DNA of 64,000 bases. Origin: Spirochaetota bacterium (lineage in GTDB: Bacteria; Spirochaetota; UBA4802; UBA5368). How positions within the stretch are numbered: the first letter of the stretch is position 1; each line of letters starts with the position of its first letter. Both the position numbers and the translations under genes were made by a program. Positions 34,531-42,934 of this stretch are shown in pieces. Location of the stretch: the NCBI GenBank assembly GCA_035477215.1, contig DATIKU010000016.1, forward strand, positions 1 through 64,000, written 5' to 3'. The notes beneath the pieces were generated by a model that was given only the letters and a program-made list of their open reading frames with translations, had not been told where the DNA came from and did no database searches.

Positions 34531-34989
34531 GTGGAAGACAAGTTCTCAGACATCGCCAGGAACAAAAAAGCCAGGTTCGAGTACGAGATACTCGAGACAC
34601 TCGAGGCCGGCATCGTCCTGGTCGGTACCGAGGTGAAATCGGTCAGGCAGAAAAAGGTGAGTATCAACGAATCGTTTGCCAGGGTTAAAAACGGCGAGCC
34701 CTTCATCTTGGGGCTCAATATCGCCGTTTACGAGATGGGAAACCGGTTCAACCACGAGCCCACCAGGGAACGCAAGCTTCTGCTGCACAAGCACGAGATC
34801 AAACGCCTTATCGGCAAGCTCAAAGAGAAGGGACTGACGCTGGTGCCGCTCAAGATGTATTTTAAAAACGGGAAGGTAAAGGTCCTGCTTGGCCTCGCCA
34901 AAGGAAAAGCCCAGTACGACAAACGTAAATCGATCCAGAAGCGCGAGGGCGATCGCGAGATCCGGCGGGCATTAAAAAATTATCGTTGA
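34531..34989 (+). CDS. smpB: SsrA-binding protein SmpB
   Basis: A 152-residue SmpB with GTG start at 34531. Family motifs are ARNKKARFEYEILETLEAGI, VGTEVKSVRQKKVSI, RKLLLHKHEI and the C-terminal KGKAQYDKRKSIQKREGDREI (given here only by its KAQYDKR centre). It delivers tmRNA to stalled ribosomes. No tmRNA gene is seen next to it. Confidence 0.95.
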   Translation: MEDKFSDIARNKKARFEYEILETLEAGIVLVGTEVKSVRQKKVSINESFARVKNGEPFILGLNIAVYEMGNRFNHEPTRERKLLLHKHEIKRLIGKLKEKGLTLVPLKMYFKNGKVKVLLGLAKGKAQYDKRKSIQKREGDREIRRALKNYR

Positions 34990-35095
34990 GCTTTGCATTG
35001 ACTTTGTCGCGGGAGGTGGACTAACCAAAGAAGTCACACTACATGGAAACGGAGGGCATCTTCACCATGGAAAGGAGCGCTTTCACCGTTCCCGG

Positions 35096-36661
35096 CTATT
35101 CCCACTCGATCGTTGAAGGCGGCTTCGAGGAGATGTCGAACACTACGCGATTTATCCCGCGCACCTCGTTGATAATCCTGCTGGAAATCTTTCGCATCAC
35201 ATCCTCCGGAAGGTAGGCCCAGTCGGCCGTCATGGCGTCGACCGAGGTGACGCCGCGCAAGGCGATGACGTTTTCATAGGTGCGCTTGTCGCCCATTACG
35301 CCGACCGATTTGACCGGCAGAAATACCGCGAACATCTGCCAGAGCTTACGGTAAAGCCCCGCCGCGCGGATCTCATCAATCAAAATGGCGTCCGCCTCCT
35401 GGAGTGTCGCCACGCGTTCCCTTGTGACCTCACCGACAATGCGGATGGCGAGTCCCGGACCGGGGAACGGATGGCGATGGACCAGTTCGTCCGCGAGCCC
35501 CAGTTCCCTCCCGAGAACCCGCACCTCGTCCTTGAAAAGCTCCTTGAGGGGCTCTATGACCCTGCCCGATTTGATGAGCTTCAGCACCTCGGGTACGCGA
35601 TTGTGATGACTCTTGATGGTATCGGACGGCCCCTTGGTGGAGACCGACTCGATTACGTCGGGATAGAGCGTTCCCTGGGCCAAAAAATCGAATCGCCCGA
35701 TCTTCCGGGCCTCCTCCATAAATACTTTAATGAATTCCCGGCCGATGATCTGGCGCTTTTTTTCCGGGTTCTCGACCCCTTTGAGCTTCCGTAAAAATCG
35801 GTCCGAGGCGTCGACATGGATAAGATTGAGCTTCAGGTGGCGGTTGAACCGCTCGATCACCTGCTCGGCCTCGTTCTTTCTTAATACGCCGTTATTGACG
35901 AAAACGCAGTACAGCCGTTTATCGATGGCCCGGTCAAGGAGCACTGCGGTCACCGTGGAATCCACGCCGCCGGAGAGTCCCAGAAGAACCGTTCCGTCCC
36001 CGACCTCGGCGCGGATGGCTTCGACCGAGGAGGCGATGAACGATTTCATGTTCCAGGACGGCCTGAGCGCGCAGATATCGAACAAAAAGTTCCTCAAGAT
36101 TGTATTGCCGTGAACCGTATGATACACCTCGGGATGGAACTGTACGCCGTATATCCTCTTTTCGCTGTTCTCTATCGCGGCGGTCTCCGCGTTGACCGAA
36201 CTCGCGACCACCCTGAAGCCCGGCGGCGGCGCGGTGACCTTGTCCCCGTGGCTCATCCAGACGGTTTCGTTCTTTTTCAAGCCCTTGAAGAGTTTCGACT
36301 TTTCGCGTATCGTTATCACCGCGCGCCCGTACTCTTTGCGGCTGGACCCCTTTATTTTACCCTTGAAGGCGTCGACCACCACGTACAGTCCGTAACAGAT
36401 TCCAAGCACCGGAACGCCCAGCCCGAAGATTTCCGCGCTTATGCGCGGGGCGTCCTTTTCGTACAGCGACGACGGCCCGCCCGAGAGGACGATCGCCGAC
36501 GGCTTCTCCCTTCTTATTTCCTCGAACGATATATGGTAGGGCACGATTTCCGCGTAGACGTTTTGCTCGCGGATTCGGCGCGCGATGAGCTGCGTGTACT
36601 GGGACCCGAAATCCAGCACCATCACCTTTTCCGTGGGAACCCCCTGAGAATAATCAACCAC
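35096..36661 (-). CDS. guaA: GMP synthase (glutamine-hydrolysing)
   Basis: A 521-residue two-domain enzyme. Class I amidotransferase: VLSGGPSSLY, nucleophile in GICYGLY, and QFHPEVYHT. ATP-pyrophosphatase: LLGLSGGVDSTVTA, HRHPFPGPGLAIR, and the C-terminal dimerisation part ending KPPSTIEWE. It converts XMP to GMP. The start is GTG at 36661, overlapping the last base of the purE stop (TAGTGG), so purE-guaA form one operon. Confidence 0.96.
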   Translation of the reverse strand: MVDYSQGVPTEKVMVLDFGSQYTQLIARRIREQNVYAEIVPYHISFEEIRREKPSAIVLSGGPSSLYEKDAPRISAEIFGLGVPVLGICYGLYVVVDAFKGKIKGSSRKEYGRAVITIREKSKLFKGLKKNETVWMSHGDKVTAPPPGFRVVASSVNAETAAIENSEKRIYGVQFHPEVYHTVHGNTILRNFLFDICALRPSWNMKSFIASSVEAIRAEVGDGTVLLGLSGGVDSTVTAVLLDRAIDKRLYCVFVNNGVLRKNEAEQVIERFNRHLKLNLIHVDASDRFLRKLKGVENPEKKRQIIGREFIKVFMEEARKIGRFDFLAQGTLYPDVIESVSTKGPSDTIKSHHNRVPEVLKLIKSGRVIEPLKELFKDEVRVLGRELGLADELVHRHPFPGPGLAIRIVGEVTRERVATLQEADAILIDEIRAAGLYRKLWQMFAVFLPVKSVGVMGDKRTYENVIALRGVTSVDAMTADWAYLPEDVMRKISSRIINEVRGINRVVFDISSKPPSTIEWE

Positions 36662-37188
36662 TACTTTGTCTCTAAGCCCTTTATATATTCCCTGTACCCT
36701 ATCTTCTGCAGTTTCTCGCTTTTCTCGATGATCCCTTCCGCCATTTTTTTCCGGTAGGAATCCAGTTTCGTCTCCAGCGACGAGTCGGTTGTCGCGAGCA
36801 ACGCTATCGCGAATAGGGCCGCGTTAGCCCCGCCCGACCTGCCGGCGGGCATGGTGGCCACGGGGATACCCGCGGGCATCTGTAAAATGGATAATATCGA
36901 ATCAAGCCCGCCCCCGATGGCGGTCTCGATGGGAACCCCGATTACGGGAAGTGTGGTAACCGCGGCAACCACCCCGGGGAGATGCGCGGCGCCGCCCGCG
37001 ACGGCGATAACGGCCTTAACCCCGCGGGCACGCAGCGTCGCGGCCCACTCCCTGGTTTTCTCCGGAGTGCGATGCGCGGAGGAAATGACCACCTCAAACG
37101 AAACGCCGAATTCTTCAAGCAGATCGAAGCAACTCCTCACTTTGGGGAGATCGAAATCGCTTCCCAGAACCACTGATATCAGCGGCAT
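36661..37188 (-). CDS. purE: N5-carboxyaminoimidazole ribonucleotide mutase PurE
   Basis: A 175-residue class I PurE. It has VVLGSDFDLPKV, SAHRTPEKTREW and IAVAGGAAHLPGVVAA, with GVPIETAIGGGLDSILS. It converts N5-CAIR to CAIR in purine synthesis. Overlap with guaA by one base links two purine steps. Confidence 0.94.
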   Translation of the reverse strand: MPLISVVLGSDFDLPKVRSCFDLLEEFGVSFEVVISSAHRTPEKTREWAATLRARGVKAVIAVAGGAAHLPGVVAAVTTLPVIGVPIETAIGGGLDSILSILQMPAGIPVATMPAGRSGGANAALFAIALLATTDSSLETKLDSYRKKMAEGIIEKSEKLQKIGYREYIKGLETK

Positions 37189-37496
37189 GTAAACCTCTTC
37201 TCTTCAATGGTGGACAAACCAGCGTTGGTACACACTGACATGGCGTACTTCATTTTGTAAAGAATTTTATGCCCGACGGCACGTGAACGGTATTATTCTT
37301 GACGCTATCGGTCCGGTGTCCTCTTTTATTAAAGGGTCGGACCCCATTAAGTTGGTCGCCCCATATATATTCGTTATACCGCCCCACTGGTCTTTGCGGT
37401 GAACGGAAATCGGGCGTGTGTAAAACCGGGATGAGCAAGGCACGCATCACGCCGGAGAGTGCCTGCTCCGACAATCGCCGAGCGGATGAATACACG
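37189..37496. other. Intergenic region upstream of the TPR cluster
   Basis: About 308 bases between divergent purE and the TPR gene. AT-rich blocks (CATATATATTCGTTATACC near 37361-37379, with TTGGTC 17 bases before TATACC) could include the promoter for the rightward cluster. No gene recognised. Confidence 0.35.
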
Positions 37497-38864
37497 ATGA
37501 CAACTATTAAAATACTCGCTGCTGTCTTCACGCTCTGCCTGGCCCTCATCGCAGTCTTCGTCGCCCGCAAGACCCATCTGCCCGGCCGAATCAAGAAGGC
37601 GGAAGAGTTCCTCGACAACGATGATATCCAGAAGGCCGGCGAAATAGTCAAAACAATACTCAACAGGAAGCCGGATTATGCCCCCGCCCGTTATCTGCGC
37701 GCGCTGATTTTAATAAAGCAAAAACAATATCTCCTCGCGATATCCGAACTGAACGGCGTACTGGGAATTACCGGATTTGCCGATTTCGTGAGCGAGGTCG
37801 ATGTGCATTACCATCTCGCCGACCTATATTACCACACCCAGCAGTGGCAGAAGGAGGTCGAGGAATACAGGGCCATATTGAAATTCAACCCCGACGACAT
37901 CCGGGCGAACCACCGGATAGGGCACGTGCTTTACCGCCAGAAAAACTACGGCAACGCCCGCGAGCACCTGCTCAAGGCCTACACCCAGGACCCGTCCCTC
38001 GGTGACTGCCTGCTCCCCCTGGGCGTCTCGTGCTTCCACTCGGCCGACCACACGAACGCCGAGCAATACCTTTTAAAGTCCCTCGAAACGGCTTCGGACC
38101 CCTCGGAGGCCCAATACCATCTGGGGGCCATATACAAATCGAGAAAGGATTACGAGACCGCCATGAGAATGTATAATGCCGTCTGCAAGGACCGGCGCTT
38201 CCTGGTCGGCAGCATGCGCGCACTCGGGGAGATCTACGCCGAGCAGGAGATGTACGACGAAGCGATCGAGAGGCTCGAGGAGGGGCTGGGCGGCCTTTCC
38301 GGGAAAGACGAGGAGTCCTTCTCTTACCGTTACCTTCTGGCCGAGTGTTACGAACGGGCCAACAAGATCACCGAGGCGGTATACCACTGGCAGAAGATTT
38401 CAGAAACAAACTCGTCGTATCGCAACACCAAAACGAAACTCGAGGACTACCGCGGCATACTTGACAACGATACCCAGAGGGTGCTTTTCACCGCCTCGCT
38501 CGAGGAACTGCAGCCGCTCATCACCGAGGTCATCGCCAGGCTCAACTACAATATAATCTCAAAAAACCAGGTCAATGTTAACGAGTATTTTTACAAGGCC
38601 TTCAACATCAAGCGCATCAACGAGCCCCCGCTGGCCATTTATTTCAACAGGACCACAAGGGATATCACCGAATCCCAGATCAACGATTTCTATCATCGAA
38701 TGAACGCCGAGAACTGCAAGAGCGGCATCTATCTGACCACGGCGAAATTCAGCATACGCGCGAAGAACGCCGCCGCGTCCATGATGGTCGAGCTCATGGA
38801 TTCCACGTTCCTCAACAAAGCGGTGGAGCGGGTGATGACGAAACGCTCCAAACCGGGAGGTTGA
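37497..38864 (+). CDS. Membrane-anchored TPR protein with degenerate Mrr-like C-terminal domain (455 aa)
   Basis: One N-terminal membrane segment (about residues 5-23) precedes a run of tetratricopeptide repeats (about 30-320). Clear units include KAGEIVKTILNRKPDYAPARYL, broken as PDYAPARYLRAL, and DETAMRMYNAV-like helices. The last 110 residues look like the Mrr_cat restriction fold: EVIARLNYNIISKNQ, ITESQINDFYHRMN, KSGIYLTTAKFSIRAKNAA and VELMDSTFL. The QxK catalytic strand of Mrr is replaced by AIYFNRTT, so nuclease activity is unlikely. ATG 37497 is chosen because it directly precedes the membrane segment. Probably an inner-membrane protein with the repeats in the cytosol or periplasm. 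The GTG of the next gene is 6 bases after its stop. Confidence 0.75.
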   Translation: MTTIKILAAVFTLCLALIAVFVARKTHLPGRIKKAEEFLDNDDIQKAGEIVKTILNRKPDYAPARYLRALILIKQKQYLLAISELNGVLGITGFADFVSEVDVHYHLADLYYHTQQWQKEVEEYRAILKFNPDDIRANHRIGHVLYRQKNYGNAREHLLKAYTQDPSLGDCLLPLGVSCFHSADHTNAEQYLLKSLETASDPSEAQYHLGAIYKSRKDYETAMRMYNAVCKDRRFLVGSMRALGEIYAEQEMYDEAIERLEEGLGGLSGKDEESFSYRYLLAECYERANKITEAVYHWQKISETNSSYRNTKTKLEDYRGILDNDTQRVLFTASLEELQPLITEVIARLNYNIISKNQVNVNEYFYKAFNIKRINEPPLAIYFNRTTRDITESQINDFYHRMNAENCKSGIYLTTAKFSIRAKNAAASMMVELMDSTFLNKAVERVMTKRSKPGG

Positions 38865-38869
38865 TACCC

Positions 38870-39907
38870 GTGAAAAGGCCGGCACTCCACTTGCTGATCG
38901 CATCCATTCTCTTCGGCATGGTCGCGGTTTCCTGCTCCGACGGCGGGGAACAATCGCTCAGGAGGGCCGTAGCGTTATACCAAAAAGGCCCGTCGTCGTC
39001 CGCGATCGTCGGCATCGGCAATGCGGTACTCGCGATGTCGGAGGCCGGGTCGTTCAAACGTCCTTTCCCTGCCGAGTCGGGTGACGCCCTGATCCTTCGC
39101 GACAAAAGCAGTATCTCGATCGTTTTTCCTTTTAACCGAACGATAGACGGCGGGGAGGATACCGTCATACTCATGGCTTCCCTTCCGGATCGTACGGTAG
39201 CGGCGGCGCATGAGGATGGGCTGGTGCTGTATACCGGGCGAAACGGCAAGAGGACTGTTCATTCTCCGAAAAACCCCGCCCGGGCCGCCGGCAGGCTCGA
39301 TGGCGACGCCATATTGTTTCTGACCGGCAACGGATTGTTTCGCTATTCGCACTCGAAAGACCTCGCCACGCCCTTTCTGGCGGGGGAAAAGTTTCCGCCG
39401 CCGTTCCAGGGAGGATTCTACCGCGCTTCGCTCGTGCCACACCGGGAGCTCGTTCTCATTATCACCGGGATCGCCGGCCGCTATAATATGAGCCTTGTCT
39501 CCACGACCGTTCCCTCCGTTATCTTCAAGAATCGGCAGGTCGCCTCGCCGAGGCTCGCCTTTTGGGAAAGCTGCATTATTTATGTAACCGGCGCACCCGG
39601 AGCATGGACGGTGGCTGAGACCTCCCTCGATGGAAGATCGACGCGCACCCTCCTGAGGCTGTCACGCCTCTCCGACATCGCCCTGTTCCCGGGGGGCGTA
39701 CTGTACAAGGAAGACGAGACCCTCCAAGCACTTCCCCGCGGTACGAACACGCCGCGCTCGCTTCCTTTCGGCTGGAGGCTTGCCGGACAGGCGGGCCCCG
39801 CGGCGCTGGTCGAACATGACGGAAGTCTTTACGCGCTGGATGCGGCAAAGCTTTTCACCGCCCTGCGGCTTATTGAACACCAATCCCCGGAGGTGTTAAA
39901 ACACTGA
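38870..39907 (+). CDS. Lipoprotein of unknown function (345 aa)
   Basis: GTG start at 38870 with GGGAGG nine bases upstream. The signal peptide ends in GMVAVSC, giving a lipidated Cys22. The mature part repeats short strands with motifs such as DGLVLYTGRNGKRT, GDAILFLTGNGLFRYS and GGVLYKEDETLQAL, which suggests a beta-propeller, though no named repeat is recognised. Middle gene of a tight three-gene unit. Confidence 0.7.
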   Translation: MKRPALHLLIASILFGMVAVSCSDGGEQSLRRAVALYQKGPSSSAIVGIGNAVLAMSEAGSFKRPFPAESGDALILRDKSSISIVFPFNRTIDGGEDTVILMASLPDRTVAAAHEDGLVLYTGRNGKRTVHSPKNPARAAGRLDGDAILFLTGNGLFRYSHSKDLATPFLAGEKFPPPFQGGFYRASLVPHRELVLIITGIAGRYNMSLVSTTVPSVIFKNRQVASPRLAFWESCIIYVTGAPGAWTVAETSLDGRSTRTLLRLSRLSDIALFPGGVLYKEDETLQALPRGTNTPRSLPFGWRLAGQAGPAALVEHDGSLYALDAAKLFTALRLIEHQSPEVLKH

Positions 39908-39927
39908 TACGCACCGCTGCGCTTCTC

Positions 39928-40692
39928 TTGCTGGTATCGCTTTTCCCGGTCGCCTCCATAGCGGCCGAAAAGGTCGATTTCTCGAAACAACTCATACACT
40001 TTGAAAAACGCTACGGCCTGAGCGTGCGGTATGAAATCGGCGAGGGCTTCTTCCCCCCGGAGTGGCTGGAAGCTCCCATATCGGCCCAGGCCACGGCCAT
40101 CCCTGAAAACGAGATAAAGCGCACGTTATCCCTGGCAACAGGGGCCCTGCGCATCTATCCCGACACCGTCGTAAAAAAACACCTGAGAGCGATCCATCTC
40201 GCCGGCGGTTTTACATTCTATGGCCTCAATTTCGGGGCCACAAGCGCCGACGATTGCATATACCTGTGTAACGCCGGCACCGCGGACGGATATACCGACC
40301 GGTATATACTGCGCGCCTTTCATCATGAGTTCGCCCATATTCTGTACGCGAAGCACGTGTTTCCTTTGGATGAATGGAGCGCATGCAATCCTCCTGGATT
40401 TGCCTATTTGGGCGGCAACGACGGCGGTGTCGAGGCGATCAGGAAAGGCGCGGATTCCCTCGTCGGAGACGAACGACTCTACGGGATGGGATTCCTCGCC
40501 GAGTACGCGATGTCCTCGCCCGAGGAAGATTTGTGCGTTTATTCCGAAATGATCCTCGGCGCGGGCGAAGAGTTTGCCGGGATTATGAACAGGCACAACG
40601 CGGTTAAAAGAAAATACGCGATATGGCGCAAGTATTATCTTTCGATCGATCCCGCTTTTATGCGCACGGTTAACCCTAAAAAACCACGATGA
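39928..40692 (+). CDS. Secreted putative zinc metallopeptidase (HExxH)
   Basis: The N-terminus is a signal peptide ending VASIAAEK. The catalytic-like motif ILRAFHHEFAHILYAKH carries HEFAH (HExxH), with a possible third ligand further on (YAMSSPEEDLCVYSEM, Glu). Similar proteins are annotated as putative zinc-binding metallopeptidases. The listed TTG start (39928) lacks a ribosome site. A CTG at 39904, ten bases after GGAGG, would give a fuller signal peptide (LIRTAALLLLVSLF) and overlaps the stop of the lipoprotein gene. Third gene of the cluster; its 3' end overlaps the convergent methyltransferase by 17 bases. Confidence 0.75.
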   Translation: MLVSLFPVASIAAEKVDFSKQLIHFEKRYGLSVRYEIGEGFFPPEWLEAPISAQATAIPENEIKRTLSLATGALRIYPDTVVKKHLRAIHLAGGFTFYGLNFGATSADDCIYLCNAGTADGYTDRYILRAFHHEFAHILYAKHVFPLDEWSACNPPGFAYLGGNDGGVEAIRKGADSLVGDERLYGMGFLAEYAMSSPEEDLCVYSEMILGAGEEFAGIMNRHNAVKRKYAIWRKYYLSIDPAFMRTVNPKKPR

Positions 40693-41395
40693 TATCGCGG
40701 TATAACCCCTCGAATTCGCGAACATCCCCGCGGCGTACGGTATGCTCATCGATTATTCGCCGAACATCTTCGATTTTATCATCTGCAAGCCCGAGGTGCC
40801 GGCAAAAGTAGGCGGCCTCGTCGTCGAGATTTCCGAATGAAGTTATGCGGCGCTGTTCAACCGGCCTCGCATTGTATTCCACTCCGAGTACGCATAACAT
40901 ACGCTCTATTTTTTCAAATAAGTCCACGGGATTGCGCGTCTTTCCGGTTTTTTCCCGCAATATTCCTGAGAGGTTTCGCGATCCCTCATCGCTGCGCACC
41001 AGCAGTATGCGCCGGTCGGCATATAGGAGCATTTTCTCGATCGCGGCGCCGGGATCGGGCATGGGGTAGATTGAATGCAGGCAGATAAGCGCGTCACCTC
41101 TTTCACCCGACCAGTCTTCCCAGGTCGATTGGTGGATTCGGACGCGCGATGCCGTTTCATCATCAAGCTTGCTTGTGAGGATATCGAGCATATGCAGTGA
41201 AGGCTCTATCGCCTCCATATAACGCCCCCGCGCAGCCAGCGGGATCGTAAAGAAACCGGTCCCTGCCCCTACATCAATTACGCGCCGCGCATTGCCAAGT
41301 TCGCGTTCGACGTGATCAAGCAGGATGCCGGGATATCCCTCGGCGCCCAGCCTCCGGTCGTATTCGGCGGCGAATATCTTATCGTAAAATTTCAT
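40676..41395 (-). CDS. SAM-dependent methyltransferase (239 aa)
   Basis: Class I methyltransferase fold: VIDVGAGTGFFTIPLAARG (motif I), YMEAIEPSLHMLDIL (motif II), then RGDALICLHSIYPMPD as the post-motif region. The C-terminal half is helical. Substrate unknown; relatives act on small molecules. Convergent with the metallopeptidase gene. Confidence 0.85.
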   Translation of the reverse strand: MKFYDKIFAAEYDRRLGAEGYPGILLDHVERELGNARRVIDVGAGTGFFTIPLAARGRYMEAIEPSLHMLDILTSKLDDETASRVRIHQSTWEDWSGERGDALICLHSIYPMPDPGAAIEKMLLYADRRILLVRSDEGSRNLSGILREKTGKTRNPVDLFEKIERMLCVLGVEYNARPVEQRRITSFGNLDDEAAYFCRHLGLADDKIEDVRRIIDEHTVRRGDVREFEGLYRDIIVVF

Positions 41396-41487
41396 TCAGT
41401 TCTTCCGCGCCTCCATGCAAAGACGTTTCCATTGGCGGGATCACCCACGAGACCGCGGGAAACATCGTACCACAATATTAAAATAAT

Positions 41488-41526
41488 AAAAAAAGGGACA
41501 CCCGCATCAGCGGATACCCCTTTTTT
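41488..41526. terminator. Intrinsic terminator, likely bidirectional
   Basis: AAAAAAGGG... CCCGC-ATCA-GCGG ...CCCCTTTTTT forms a GC stem flanked by an A-run and a T-run, so it can work on both strands. It lies just downstream of the tiny lipoprotein (minus strand). Confidence 0.75.
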
Positions 41527-41548
41527 CAGCGTGAGGAAAGGAAGAAAT

Positions 41549-41713
41549 TTACTTCTTCAGCACGTCCGCGCCCTTCTCGGCATCAACGGCATCCGCCTTC
41601 TTTTCCTCGCTTATTGCCGCGGCCGGATCAACAGCCTCTTCCTTCTTCGCGCAGCTGGTGAAAACCAGTCCAAGCGCCAAAACAAGAACTATAAGACTTG
41701 CAAACTTCTTCAT
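41549..41713 (-). CDS. Tiny lipoprotein (54 aa)
   Basis: Starts at 41713 behind AAGGAGATTC. It reads MKKFASLIVLVLALGLVFTSC, a signal peptide with lipobox FTSC (Cys21), then a charged tail rich in Lys, Glu and Ala ending DVLKK. The tail composition resembles the Lys/Ala-rich exported protein next to it (41878-42180), and both start MKKF followed by a similar hydrophobic core, so they may be paralogues. It has a terminator right after it. Confidence 0.75.
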   Translation of the reverse strand: MKKFASLIVLVLALGLVFTSCAKKEEAVDPAAAISEEKKADAVDAEKGADVLKK

Positions 41714-41787
41714 GTGAATCTCCTTATTTTTATTGTTTTATAAGACCTTCGTTAAAGCTACTGCACAACCGAAAAATAGTGCGGTTT

Positions 41788-41813
41788 TTTCCCCCCGCCT
41801 GCGCGGGGGGAAA
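41788..41813. repeat. GC-rich 11-bp hairpin after the Lys/Ala-rich gene
   Basis: TTTCCCCCCGC and GCGGGGGGAAA pair perfectly around CTGC. It follows the 3' end of the minus-strand gene at 41878, but the T-run is on the wrong side for that strand. It may stabilise or end the transcript. Confidence 0.55.
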
Positions 41814-41877
41814 GCCACTATCTTCAAGGCCTGCAGCGGGTCTAATAACTGCAAATTAATCGCAATAATTATTTATC

Positions 41878-42180
41878 TTACTTGGTCGTCTTCTCGTCTT
41901 TCTTCGCGGCCTTGTCGTCCGCCTTCACGGCCTTGTCGTCCTTCTTCGCATCAGCCTTCTTCTCGTCGGCTTTCTTCGGCGCGGCTTCAGGCTTCGGGGC
42001 TGCTTTCTTCTCGTCTTTCTTCGCGGCCTTGTCGTCAGCCTTCACGGCCTTGTCGTCAGCCTTTTTCTCCTCTACTTTCACCGCTTTACCGGCGGCGTCT
42101 TTCTTCGGAGCATCGGCCGCAAACGCCGTGGTCGATACGACGAAAACAAAAGCAACTATAAGGCTAAGAAACTTTTTCAT
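41878..42180 (-). CDS. Exported Lys/Ala/Asp-rich repeat protein (100 aa)
   Basis: The start is ATG 42180 with AAAGGAG at good spacing; the longer open frame upstream is ignored. The signal peptide MKKFLSLIVAFVFVV ends at AFAAD. The mature part is almost entirely Lys, Ala, Asp, Glu and Pro, with the unit KAVKADDKAAKKDEK present twice and degenerate copies between. It is likely disordered or a long charged helix in the periplasm. Such proteins bind polyanions or cell wall, but that is inference. Divergent from the sigma factor gene, 100 bases apart. Confidence 0.75.
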   Translation of the reverse strand: MKKFLSLIVAFVFVVSTTAFAADAPKKDAAGKAVKVEEKKADDKAVKADDKAAKKDEKKAAPKPEAAPKKADEKKADAKKDDKAVKADDKAAKKDEKTTK

Positions 42181-42280
42181 ATACGACTCCTTTTTTTGAT
42201 TGTTAAAATCATAGAACCTGCGGTTCCATACATAGTACAACAATCGAGACTGAACTTTCGGACATAATTTCCCCAAAAAT

Positions 42281-42790
42281 ATGCTGACTGAAGCACGGCT
42301 GCGCGAGGTTTACGCACTATACAAAAAGGAATTATTCGTCTATATCTACAGGTTTACCCATTCATTCGAAGTCTCCGAGGACATTCTGCACGACTGTTTC
42401 GAAAATCTGATCAAATACTCCCTTAAATACGACCTGGTCGATGTCAATATCCGGTCATTTCTTTACCGAACCGCCCATAATCTCGTTATAAACCAGGTCA
42501 AGAGAGACCGAAGAATAACACAGGTACCGCTGGAGGAAAACAGCAGTGTGAGCGGCAAAGACTATCTGGAACGGGCGAGCGAGTTCGACGAGTTGAACCG
42601 GGAGATATATCATCATATTCAATCCGCGGACGCGGTCGCCAGATCGATCTTTATTATGAGCAAGGAATCCGGCATGAGCATCGCCCTTATCGCCTCGAGC
42701 CTGGGGATATCGGAGAGAACGGCAAGGAGAAAACTCGCCGGCATTATAGAAGAGCTCGGAGATCACCTGAAAAAAAGACGTTTTTTATGA
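42281..42790 (+). CDS. ECF-like sigma-70 family RNA polymerase sigma factor
   Basis: A 169-residue sigma factor. Region 2: LYKKELFVYIYRFTHSFE, SEDILHDCFENLIKY, RSFLYRTAHNLVIN. Region 4: SIALIASSLGISERTARRKL. Only regions 2 and 4 are present, typical of the ECF group. It is followed by a ZAS-FecR protein and lies divergent from two small exported proteins, the likely regulon members. Confidence 0.9.
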   Translation: MLTEARLREVYALYKKELFVYIYRFTHSFEVSEDILHDCFENLIKYSLKYDLVDVNIRSFLYRTAHNLVINQVKRDRRITQVPLEENSSVSGKDYLERASEFDELNREIYHHIQSADAVARSIFIMSKESGMSIALIASSLGISERTARRKLAGIIEELGDHLKKRRFL

Positions 42791-42934
42791 AATTATTTTA
42801 TAAAACATGGCGGTTTTCCTCTTTACAATTGTTTTATTCATTAGAGGCGTTAAAAAGGATAAAGAAAGTAGTTTTTACAGCCGGCAGGCTACGCGGCATC
42901 CCGTGAGTAGAGGAAGTCAGGCCGACAGGAATTT

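Noticed and set aside
34990-35095. Possible tmRNA gene after smpB
   Set aside because: The gap is only 106 bases, and no tRNA-like ends or tag reading frame are seen.
41788-41813. GC hairpin as intrinsic terminator of the Lys/Ala-rich gene
   Set aside because: The T-run lies upstream of the stem on the transcribed strand, so it was listed only as a hairpin.
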